Below the pieces are notes generated by a model. The model was not told the DNA's origin. It saw only the letters and a list, made by a program, of their open reading frames with translations, and searched no databases. The translations under genes were made by a program, and so were the position numbers. From Parabacteroides sp. AM08-6 (GTDB taxonomy: Bacteria; Bacteroidota; Bacteroidia; Bacteroidales; Tannerellaceae), in the NCBI RefSeq assembly GCF_003473295.1, contig NZ_QRMP01000036.1:1-30326 (forward strand): DNA of 30,326 nt, read 5' to 3'. The first letter of the stretch is position 1; the number at the start of each line of letters is the position of its first letter. Positions 20,101 to 25,052 of this stretch are shown here, in pieces.

Positions 20101-20303
20101 GTATCAATATCAGGGTATCCAAGTTTGGCATTGAAATCAGATAGGGAACCGATATCCTCAAACCCATCTTCCTTTAACTTGCCATACAGGATTTCTCGTT
20201 TCCCGGAATCTTTCAGCTTTCCTTCAAAATCTTTATAATCGCCCAGGTCCTTATACCCGTTTGAAGACAGGACTTCGTATAATTTTTTAGTGTTATCTTC
20301 CAT
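11124..20303 (-). CDS. Giant polyvalent protein, probable injected virion protein (3059 aa)
   Basis: The ATG at 20303 shares a base with the preceding TGA; longer frames add only TTG and GTG codons. Visible regions: a tandem 23-residue repeat (8-30 and 39-61); a Gly/Ala-rich hydrophobic region (about 155-200); beta modules around 420-630; a barnase/EndoU/ColicinE5-like phage nuclease domain (about 1060-1175, His1090-His1091); a pyrophosphatase-like domain with DGDHID (1313-1318); a RadC-like JAB domain with HNHPSG (1572-1577) and Asp1585; a zincin with HEVVAH (1932-1937); an LPD38-like region (about 2495-2790) containing a hydrophobic helix near 2710-2728; and a C-terminal coiled coil. This mix defines the polyvalent proteins of phages and conjugative elements. 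Its place after two ejection-type genes suggests entry into the cell with the DNA, like T7 gp16. Domain names rest on motif recognition. Confidence 0.85.
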   Translation of the reverse strand: MEDNTKKLYEVLSSNGYKDLGDYKDFEGKLKDSGKREILYGKLKEDGFEDIGSLSDFNAKLGYPDIDTTTSGDDKGFWDTYLGDAIEKLNTGGAQLGAGLFGVLDKATSGIEKLGLGTRGGMFKDVSDYFKGVAETSRANSDRYNGKSYSDLWKEGDYAGAIGDIALQGVESLPMSISAAAATIAGAPVAGLAGIGAITASDKYDQLDAENPDMGEFAKVSNAIITGTAEGASEMLGAGVSNAWMKTLYKSLGKEKAEQAVRKGLMGQIRKHFKEFGIFYEPTEEGIEEVASQLAENITDKITGADPNRNLMDGVGDSFIYGMGGGAYFSAAGAPGFVKRQHDKMKTRRDYKNAKIAFDKEFQGDNEMLGIGNELEAATPEEKVAFLEALESSDKFSQEQKEALFNLVQSNIAYKSLRTPEAINEEKGERRELAIQTEMMNYDNANAPFIAENGMIQQVFINGDMEHPVCIVKGDVVIDSNYNGEMIIDPDKSSESMYYRDPEGNTQVISSKQISGIANVVSAIDQRAQYEANLRAQFDMQDQMIEQQRAQEEEQEISNGDDVAYIDPDTGKQVKGRAADIAPNADYMSVETEDGKFVTVPKQIVTKSAIQSIHEQEIEKEDLVPVGDTQETIVPDEEVQVLPKENEETKESVPVQIEKPDAAQVVVKNNQGQAEVETTQSEADKSPIIMKEDGTPDFIASGEGNTLDFLSEKYKDKMPRKIAVTRKAFENDLRKASDALEKAQLEYDDAPIGKENKAEKALLKAQQVYDSLKQESDFWIGLDNIAKEDKPGDQIAKEIGDMGDPVNGEELAAMLLANGTIRLTRDSYMKETGSGNEESKKMFGLFASPTKGGVNIERAGELLMLADLERGTNFFDQNDPNAGRNAIIDVLSSARTRGDLINYMKANREAMSERERLAEYNEYAAWCEENYHLSPEDYEVFEEDMRKQAEAVTDETIEYVNSEIADEIQSIKEEQEEIDAILAQNIKSNEEVKRNDEGRTGGLPEGSNQLLQDEQLVQGGRVGDAETEYSGTDGRISNKNGIAQESTSGEIKPVGVGSFGNIYDQFKGNAKDAIEFLLKKKEGEAVAALHHRDVGDIDLVWGKTGTGKSNGFGLSKLAKYHPEVLDNLQMLIDDMEIVDRNDNRINLESKTHKAAVRLEWDGYKKNWLLTAFEKEKPTAIDRTTDIGDTELQNDTAPLQTVSSSDYKDSEVSGFDQIKLQESETAFSMMDRVAAKQKTRQDISKAEQVVDTNPTDAQKEAGNYRKGHVRINGFDVTIEQPAGSVRSGKDAYGKEWSITMNNTYGYIRGTEGVDGDHIDVFLGLNPKGDKVFVVDQVNPDKSFDEHKVMMGFDSLEDARRAYLSNYEEGWQGLGNITEIPLDDFKKWVDSSHRKTKPFAEYKIARGVKYAEKTNNQNANTGNEVTASEPSLFFNSNNSIQMQIEWGKSADHVSVMPVDEKIEKVRNEVGYESNTHDVGITFMERQLTEKGGLTFMGSELTGASRIKSSRDIAFLFKNLESAATENSFLVMIRADGTYGVYYSSTGGTDATLADVKLLMTAAKEFGAKKVCFVHNHPSGTLRASIPDINIHKRLKKAMFNTGIETMSSIVINLDSGKYLQFDENEGVVKEKGGNPKNVVTPQIYQFDRSVFYKPSGERVKIRDASDIAKFISKQKRGITPKLSAIILDHGNNINKYAFLDPAMSREELVAALSYEAGKHGNNVILTSNAEIDKTTLRFIQNSLSAADINLLDVLEVKQDEDILYNYKSYANEGVMDSNAEYKIAKEKEASLSDIPDITEEYAGVRFRNTKSQRSIDEKGKLLDSLSGITTPGFNQETSLVSGIKDTKLISILQADKAKIINKEGEITSAVDELAGSLNTPVHIIKDVNEITDDDLKQQRQKRGSKGWYDTKTREVYLVIPNAESVADVQATVLHEVVAHKGLRGLLGENFSSTMGFVFDSLPKDVQESLMSEFNDKTISGEEYCAHLAETMSDPGIIQKICSAIRSSLRKIGIDLKMSDGDIMYMLWKSKNRLKDSDTAFDVMKQTKAENAVRENIKEYDTLFRSKKPFDELRMSPEKKAELKGKIQSRTELFHEAYVDRMIAVKKLQDMFEKKTGKPIPDYMNVYLYENTLSSRNTYEQEQFKLKLVDPMVDAVKRLTEKGITQRDVENYVMAKHGLERNEKMRYDELAEAIDAIKDDELRDRLKSEIEDKKFSELSPLSDDVFEDMRQSLSDKDFSGLTAIQKELGEVSVDDFIADIESRYKTEVKDLWSKIHAVNDFSLKKSFDSGMINRETYDRIKGMYEHYIPLRGFDEAVAHDVYDYYTDSEIPYNDPIKTAKGRTSRADDPLAYMMSMGNSAIVGGNKNQMKLHLYRLAQSENSEGLSVSRQWYVQTKIDANGKEIWEPSYPQFDDDAEQYRKNIEEHDAEMLRLQSEGRAEFRKGRLKIDLKASPKEVEEHTVKVKLNGEEYVVYVHGNPKVAQAINGLNSPERNQSKFVKGMEWANRQMAANFTTRNPAFVFSNLSRDLIWSSATLGVKEGGKYQRRFFRNIPKASKALFDRMKLGDKWKADPNNPVSVMLEEFLSNGAQTGYTALYSIDKYKAQIENSLKTGKWAKTKRGYNAVLDFMQLPNEWAENLSRFATYMTSREEGRSILQSVSDAKEVTINFNRKGSGAMGNSTFKSFFLFFNAAVQSLNNAYGMFMKNKKGTAGLLGSFAVAGMVIPSILSLLGDDDDREKYMGLPDYVRKNNLCIPLGFIGMDGFLKIPLPIELRAFYGIGDAVLRCVCGYDERTEAICNTTLGLLDLLPLNPVGGSSVYVPSSFQPVFESYVTNTDFTGKPIAKITPFNEYDPEYQKVYRSTNVLPVKVSEYLNALAGGDEAIRKFETLEAHSGADLLNPAAIEHLFEAYLGGMFATLNQTFKTVIGVPTGLNDFSWHNVPIINRFYDTGEVDGTMMKVNEKFYKYLDEMKEAEHAYRKYERLIDNSPSLQSAKYIQKLEEFENSDEWKKAEFIKSCYDEISDLNDEIRETTDEEYLKYLKEEVAAKKKEMVNSLKNGKIPE
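17150..17338 (-). CDS. Possible nested overlapping gene inside the polyvalent-protein linker (62 aa)
   Basis: In another frame of the same strand, an ATG at 17338 with an A/T-rich leader opens 62 codons. The product reads like a real helical, Lys/Glu-rich protein (MKKLNEMTKEELAAYLKEAI, later LETLKQNIRELMAV). In the main frame this stretch is a low-complexity Gly/Glu/Gln linker just before the nuclease domain. Against it: nested third positions are main-frame first positions, so a G-rich codon pattern arises automatically. No independent promoter is seen. Treat as a candidate only. Confidence 0.25.
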   Translation of the reverse strand: MKKLNEMTKEELAAYLKEAISYCKTNNLYRAGELETLKQNIRELMAVSVTRMELHKKAHPEK

Positions 20304-21397
20304 CACCAACCTATTTTTTTAGATACCTGATTCTCATTCTTTTTTTCTCCTTCATCTACAGAAATAGACAATTCTTTCATTAGGCGTACAGCAGAAGGAC
20401 TTTCCGGCCAATGCGCAAGGACATAATTCATTCTCTCCGATGGACTAAGAGCTTTATACTTTTGCTTCTCACTCGGATCACCTTTAAAGACATCGTTTTC
20501 CAATTCTTTAAAAATGCGAGGGTAAATCGTTTTAAACACGTTCTTTTTTAAATGATACGTTGTCCCTGTATTCGGGTCATAGTATGGTTCTGTTTGATTA
20601 TCCTTTCCTGTGGATGATTTAATTGCACGCTGAACATTAGCGTCAGCATTCATTCTGGCAATTCCTAATTGCTTCTCTCTGTATTCTTCTGTAGCCTTCG
20701 CTTGTACTTTACGCCAATCTTGATCAGATTGCCATTTTTGCAAATCAAGAGCATTCTTCGCATTTGCAATATCTCTCTGGTTTTTCATCCGGGCAGCATT
20801 CTGTATAACTCCCAACAACCCGCTACGATCGCGATTGTAACCTTGTCGTGCCATTTCTATATCAGTCAAAACACTTTGATATAACCCTGAATCATACTTA
20901 TCTCGATCCGCTTTATAAATATCCCGAAGACGCTGCACATAAGCGTCATTGTTCCTCATTGCTGACGTTTTATCTTCTGGAATATACGCACCCTTAGCAC
21001 CGGCTATACCCTGCACTATTAGCCTTAAACCGTCTGCTGCAGATGCAATATTATTCGCAGCCTGGATCCGCTTTTCATCCGGGATAGTAGGATTCCTTCG
21101 AGTTGTCTTATACAGGGTCTGATAAAATGGTTCAACCGAATTAGGATCAAAACCTTTGTACAATTGAGATATTCTTTCGGGGGAATAGTATTGTGTTGCA
21201 GCATTCCATTCTTCTTCACTCATCCAGTCTGGCCGAGCAGCAGCAGACACATTAGGAACTACAGCTGACGTTTCGGGTTTCAACATCGTCGATTCTGCAT
21301 CTTCGTTCTTCGCAGTATTATTCTGCTGATTCTCCATTTTCGCCAACACATCAGCATCGGTAGGAGTCGCCTTCTTTAAATAGTCCATTAATACCAT
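20303..21397 (-). CDS. Probable ejection (internal virion) protein, gp15-like position (364 aa)
   Basis: The frame is open from 21406 with a TTG codon, but the first ATG is at 21397, 5 nt after the preceding stop; a further ATG lies at 21388. The product is soluble, helical and rich in Asn, Gln, Ala and Lys, with a disordered N-terminal quarter and long helices in the middle (for example around IRNNDAYVQRLRDIYKADRD-type sequence near the centre). No catalytic motif is seen. It lies between a small membrane-active protein and the giant protein, matching the T7 order gp14-gp15-gp16. Function is inferred from this order. Confidence 0.55.
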   Translation of the reverse strand: MVLMDYLKKATPTDADVLAKMENQQNNTAKNEDAESTMLKPETSAVVPNVSAAARPDWMSEEEWNAATQYYSPERISQLYKGFDPNSVEPFYQTLYKTTRRNPTIPDEKRIQAANNIASAADGLRLIVQGIAGAKGAYIPEDKTSAMRNNDAYVQRLRDIYKADRDKYDSGLYQSVLTDIEMARQGYNRDRSGLLGVIQNAARMKNQRDIANAKNALDLQKWQSDQDWRKVQAKATEEYREKQLGIARMNADANVQRAIKSSTGKDNQTEPYYDPNTGTTYHLKKNVFKTIYPRIFKELENDVFKGDPSEKQKYKALSPSERMNYVLAHWPESPSAVRLMKELSISVDEGEKKNENQVSKKIGW

Positions 21398-21402
21398 AGC
21401 TA

Positions 21403-22020
21403 TCAATTATTAGGTATACTCCAGTTCTTGGTTAGATTTTGCATTGTATTCTGTGCATTAGCAAAACTTGATGCTTTATGATCTGCAATCTGTTTTGCTG
21501 TAACACCAACAGGATTAAGTATTGACACATCTATAGATCCTGCGCTATTAATAGCTGTCCCTAACCCATTTTGCATGAAGTTTGTCCAACTTTGCGCATT
21601 CTGTCCATTGATCTGCTGTTGCTGATTATAAAGATTCTGCCGCTGGTTTAAATAGCGATTCATTACGTTATCTTTATATTGAGCATTCATAGCTCCGAGA
21701 TTGCTCATTGTGTCAGAAATGATTTTGTTTCCTGCCTCTTTATCCGCCAAAACAGCTTCAGGAGTCGCCCCGATAACAGCCGCAGTTGCAGCAGAGCTCT
21801 TTGATCTTTCCTTCAATTCCTTCCTCAAATTTCTAAGCAATGCCGCACTATCCGATCTTTCAAGAGGATCACTATAATACTCCTTGTTGAAAAGATTCTC
21901 ATTGTACGTCTTTTCTTCGTTCAATGCCCGCTGGGCCTTCTTTCTTTGTTTTGCAGCCTTGATACCGCCGAATAATCCGCCGAGAAGACCAAGACCACCA
22001 GTTATAGCCGCTCCAATCAT
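21403..22020 (-). CDS. Probable ejection (internal virion) protein, gp14-like (205 aa)
   Basis: This is the first gene of the right late operon, with its ATG at 22020, 28 nt after the shared promoter-like element. The N-terminus is a Gly-rich hydrophobic stretch (MIGAAITGGLGLLGGLFGGI) followed by a basic patch (KAAKQRKKAQ). After it come long Ala/Asn/Gln-rich helices. A Gly-zipper-like N-terminal helix on a 200-residue helical protein is the usual look of small podovirus internal virion proteins that insert in the host envelope during ejection (T7 gp14 is of similar size). Identity is inferred from composition and gene order. Confidence 0.6.
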   Translation of the reverse strand: MIGAAITGGLGLLGGLFGGIKAAKQRKKAQRALNEEKTYNENLFNKEYYSDPLERSDSAALLRNLRKELKERSKSSAATAAVIGATPEAVLADKEAGNKIISDTMSNLGAMNAQYKDNVMNRYLNQRQNLYNQQQQINGQNAQSWTNFMQNGLGTAINSAGSIDVSILNPVGVTAKQIADHKASSFANAQNTMQNLTKNWSIPNN

Positions 22021-22048
22021 ACTTTTTATAATTTACAGTTCTGGTTAT

Positions 22049-22089
22049 GAAGAAAATGTATCTACTTTCGTTTATAATGTTGTAAATTA
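22049..22089 (-). promoter_or_regulatory. Two-part late-promoter-like element, copy 2
   Basis: Minus-strand reading: TAATTTACAACAT, 20 bases, TTTTCTTC, then AGAAC 6 nt further on and the start codon after 28 nt. It is identical in both blocks and in spacing to 7722-7762. The outer block runs into a perfect palindrome, AAATTATAATTT (22084-22095). A further inverted copy of part of the outer block, TATAATTTACA, lies at 22027-22037. It separates the right late operon from the divergent terminase-small-like gene. Confidence 0.6.
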
Positions 22090-22126
22090 TAATTTTTGAA
22101 ACCAATTGTATTTTTCATATATATAT

Positions 22127-22414
22127 ATGGGACAACCTAAAGGACAAAGCGGCAACCCGGCAGGGAAACCTAAAGGAGCGAAAAATAAAACGACAAAGCA
22201 GATGAAAGAACTGCTTACTAAATTCGCAGAAGATAAGATTGAAGACGTTATCAACGCATTTGACGAACTGGAGGCAAAAGATAAAGTATCTGCCTTTACT
22301 TCACTTCTTAAGTACGTCATTCCACCTGCAAGAGACACAGATGCAGATAAAGCAGGAGCCGATGCTGTCTCTATGATGATTGATAGGCTTTTTAATCGAG
22401 AAGGAAAAAAGTAA
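22127..22414 (+). CDS. Terminase-small-subunit-like protein, DUF5681 type (95 aa)
   Basis: An upstream TTG at 22106 is in frame, but the ATG at 22127 begins the conserved part, MGQPKGQSGNPAGKPKGAKN. The basic GNPAGxPKGxKN motif is the hallmark of DUF5681 proteins, which in phages usually sit next to the large terminase and are thought to act as, or with, the small subunit. The rest is helical and acidic. Here it lies about 13 kb away from TerL, alone at the right phage end on the plus strand, with its own terminator. Function is inferred from the motif. Confidence 0.65.
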   Translation: MGQPKGQSGNPAGKPKGAKNKTTKQMKELLTKFAEDKIEDVINAFDELEAKDKVSAFTSLLKYVIPPARDTDADKAGADAVSMMIDRLFNREGKK

Positions 22415-22450
22415 TTGTAATATGATTTTACAACTTAGTATTAATTGATG

Positions 22451-22482
22451 CCGCTCTACCTGTGAAAGTAGGGCGGTTTTTT
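22451..22482 (+). terminator. Rho-independent terminator at the right phage end
   Basis: The stem CCGCTCTAC / GTAGGGCGG (9 bp with one T-G wobble) closes an 8-nt loop and is followed directly by six Ts. It lies 36 nt after the stop of the terminase-small-like gene. No phage-like gene is seen to its right in this window. Confidence 0.8.
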
Positions 22483-22701
22483 ATTATTCTCCCTAATATA
22501 GCTTTATTGTAATCTGTATAACAAGTTGGTAATGACAATGTGTCACCAGACCGACAAAAAGTACAGACTATACTATTAAATATTCATAAATTCACGTTTG
22601 GCATTTATTTTGTGTAAGTATACGTGATTGTAAAATTTAAACATTAATTGTTTTACAATTGTTTTATGTCTAATTAAAAACAAACATATAACACATTGAT
22701 T
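22483..22701. promoter_or_regulatory. Phage-host junction and htpG leader region with inverted repeats
   Basis: This gene-free stretch holds the likely prophage-chromosome border and the htpG upstream region. It has TGACA-ATG-TGTCA (22533-22545); ATTGTAAAA (22627-22635) facing TTTTACAAT (22651-22659); and a competing hairpin AATTGT-TTT-ACAATT (22646-22660). A clear TAnnTTTG box is not visible; TATTTTG near 22607 is the closest. No CIRCE element is seen. An attachment site cannot be defined without the left junction. Confidence 0.35.
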
Positions 22702-24762
22702 ATGAGCGCAAATGGTAAAATAGGTGTTACAAGTGAAAACATCTTCCCTATTATCAAGAAATTCTTGTATAGTGATCACGAAATCTTCCTTCGTGAGTTA
22801 GTATCGAATGCTGTAGATGCGACACAGAAGCTGAAAACACTGGCTTCAGTCGGTGAATTCAAAGGCGAGCTGGGCGACCTGACAATCCATGTCAGTTTCG
22901 ATAATGATACGATTAAAATCTCTGACCACGGTATCGGTATGACGGCTGAAGAGATAGACAAATACATCAACCAGATTGCATTCTCAGGCGCTGAAGAGTT
23001 TGTGGAGAAATATAAAAACGATGCAGCAGCCATCATCGGACATTTCGGATTAGGCTTCTACTCCTCATTTATGGTTTCAAAGAAAGTGGAAATCGTAACC
23101 AAATCCCATAAAGAAGGAGCTGTTCCAATGAAATGGAGTTGCGACGGAACACCGGAATATACATTGGAAGAGACTGAAAAAGAGGAACGCGGAACTGATA
23201 TCATCCTATATATAGATGACGAAAACAAGGATTTCTTAAATAAAGAAAAGCTGAATGGTTTACTGACTAAATATTGCCGTTATCTGCCCGTGCCCATCGC
23301 CTTCGGGAAAAAGCAGGAATGGAAAGACGGTAAATATGTAGATACCGACCAGGATAATATCATCAATGATATACAACCGGCATGGGTTCGGAAGCCGGCC
23401 GACATGACGGACGAAGATTACAAGAAATTCTATCAGGAACTTTATCCGATGTCCGACGAACCGTTGTTCTGGATTCATTTGAATGTAGACTATCCGTTCA
23501 ACCTGACAGGTATTCTGTATTTCCCGCGTATCAAGAGTAATATTGATTTGCATCGCAACAAAATACAATTGTACAGCAATCAAGTATTCGTCACCGACTC
23601 TGTGGAAGGCATCGTTCCGGAATTCCTGACATTGTTGCACGGCGTACTCGACTCGCCGGATATTCCGTTGAACGTATCCCGCTCTTACCTGCAAAGCGAC
23701 CAGAACGTAAAAAAGATTTCGAACCATATTACCAAGAAAGTGGCCGACCGTCTGGAAGAAATCTTTAAAAACGACCGTCCGCAATTTGAAGAAAAATGGG
23801 ATAGCCTGAAACTTTTCATCCAGTACGGCATGTTGAGCGATGAAAAATTCTACGACCGCGCAGCCAAATTCGCCCTGCTGAAAGATGTCGACGGCAAATA
23901 TTATACATTTGAAGAATACAAGGCTTTGACGGAAGCGAACCAGACAGATAAGGACGGTAATCTGATTTATTTGTACACAACGAATATAAACGACCAGTAC
24001 AGTTATATCCAAGCAGCCAAAGATAAGGCCTACAGCGTCCTGGTTATGGACGGACAACTGGACGTTCATGCCATCAGCCAATTGGAACAAAAATTCGATA
24101 AGACTCACTTTGTAAGAGTGGACAGCGATACGATTGACAATCTTATCCGTAAGAATGAAGTTGGCCAGGTGACTTTGAATGAGGACCAAAAGAATGCACT
24201 ACAGGAAATGTTCAAAAGCCAGTTGCCTAAAATAGAAAAGACGGACTTTGTCGTTACATTCGAAGCTTTAGGAGCAAACTCCAATCCGGTAATGCTGACA
24301 CAAAGCGAGTATATGCGTCGTATGCGTGAAATGTCTGCTATGCAACCGGGTATGTCATTCTACGGTGAACTGCCCGACAATTATAATCTGGTATTGAACA
24401 CGGACCATGAATTGGTTAAGAAAGTATTAGCAGATGAAGAACAGGCATGCAACGAAAAACTTCAGCCGATATTGGCAGACCTGAAAGGGTGGAAAACTCG
24501 TCAATCCGACTTGCGGGAAGCACAGAGCAAGAAAAAAGAAGAGGAAATATCCACTGAAGAAAAAGAAGACATGACTAATACGAATAAGCAGATTGACGAA
24601 TTGGTAGCACAACGGAATGCCATCCTGTCCGAATATGCCGGCAATTATAAAATGGTAAGCCAATTAATCGACTTGGCTCTTCTTGCCAACGGTATGTTGA
24701 AGGGAGAAGCTTTAAGCCGGTTCATCAAACGAAGTGTTCAGATGATTGGTTCGGCAGAATAA
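22702..24762 (+). CDS. htpG: HtpG, bacterial Hsp90 chaperone
   Basis: The first ATG is at 22702 (MSANGKIGVTSENIFPIIKK); an upstream TTG is unlikely. The 686-residue protein has the Hsp90 N-terminal GHKL ATPase with its N box (ELVSNAVDA, Asn36), the G1 motif SDHGIGMT (Asp75) and the G2 motif GHFGLGFYSS. The middle domain contains RGTDIILYI and FPRIKSNIDL, and VSRSYLQ holds the conserved catalytic-loop Arg. A C-terminal dimerisation region with EYMRRMREM follows. It is longer than the E. coli protein (624 aa), as in other Bacteroidales. It is a single-gene unit followed by a strong terminator, and codon use fits a well-expressed host gene. It marks the chromosome side of the phage border. Confidence 0.97.
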   Translation: MSANGKIGVTSENIFPIIKKFLYSDHEIFLRELVSNAVDATQKLKTLASVGEFKGELGDLTIHVSFDNDTIKISDHGIGMTAEEIDKYINQIAFSGAEEFVEKYKNDAAAIIGHFGLGFYSSFMVSKKVEIVTKSHKEGAVPMKWSCDGTPEYTLEETEKEERGTDIILYIDDENKDFLNKEKLNGLLTKYCRYLPVPIAFGKKQEWKDGKYVDTDQDNIINDIQPAWVRKPADMTDEDYKKFYQELYPMSDEPLFWIHLNVDYPFNLTGILYFPRIKSNIDLHRNKIQLYSNQVFVTDSVEGIVPEFLTLLHGVLDSPDIPLNVSRSYLQSDQNVKKISNHITKKVADRLEEIFKNDRPQFEEKWDSLKLFIQYGMLSDEKFYDRAAKFALLKDVDGKYYTFEEYKALTEANQTDKDGNLIYLYTTNINDQYSYIQAAKDKAYSVLVMDGQLDVHAISQLEQKFDKTHFVRVDSDTIDNLIRKNEVGQVTLNEDQKNALQEMFKSQLPKIEKTDFVVTFEALGANSNPVMLTQSEYMRRMREMSAMQPGMSFYGELPDNYNLVLNTDHELVKKVLADEEQACNEKLQPILADLKGWKTRQSDLREAQSKKKEEEISTEEKEDMTNTNKQIDELVAQRNAILSEYAGNYKMVSQLIDLALLANGMLKGEALSRFIKRSVQMIGSAE

Positions 24763-24788
24763 GAGATAAACTATTTCTGGAAAAGATA

Positions 24789-24824
24789 AAAAGGAGCATC
24801 CGGATTTGCCGGAGTGCTCCTTTT
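24789..24824. terminator. Strong terminator after htpG
   Basis: AAAAGGAGCATCCGG and CCGGAGTGCTCCTTTT form a long stem with a single bulge around the short loop ATTTG, flanked by A and T runs, so it can act on both strands. It starts 27 nt after the htpG stop. Confidence 0.85.
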
Positions 24825-24844
24825 GGGTTATCGGCTTATTGCTC

Positions 24845-24973
24845 CTATCCCTTTGACTTCACATACAAAAGTATTGATTCAGTAAGAGCTTTCCCCGTAT
24901 CATCCGTTTCATCCGGAAAAGTGTACTCGTATAAGAATACACCACAATCATAACAAAACAAACTAATTTTATG
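24845..24973 (-). pseudogene. Possible remnant of the 3' end of a minus-strand gene
   Basis: Between an in-frame stop at 24976-24974 and a TAG at 24847-24845 there are 42 open codons ending in a coherent acidic-to-basic tail (DETDDTGKALTESILLYVKS). No usable ATG start precedes it. The TAG lies about 20 nt before the bidirectional htpG terminator, where a minus-strand gene would be expected to end. It may be the eroded C-terminus of a lost gene or chance; I do not recognise the family. Confidence 0.2.
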
Positions 24974-24996
24974 TTATATTTATACATCTCAAATAC

Positions 24997-25026
24997 TTGC
25001 AGTCTGAGAAATAACGACTACTTTTG
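24997..25026 (+). promoter_or_regulatory. Bacteroides-type promoter of the patatin-like gene
   Basis: A TTG (-33 core, in ATACTTGCA) is followed by 19 nt and a perfect -7 box TACTTTTG (TAnnTTTG). The ATG is 26 nt downstream, leaving a short A-rich leader. The -33 context and spacing match the tRNA promoter at 27396-27425. Confidence 0.75.
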
Positions 25027-25052
25027 AAATTAAAATAGCAGAAATTATAGTT

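Noticed and set aside
23260..24189. 309-codon open frame antisense to htpG
   Set aside because: A shadow of the strongly biased htpG codons; the composition is Phe/Val/Ile-rich without domain features.
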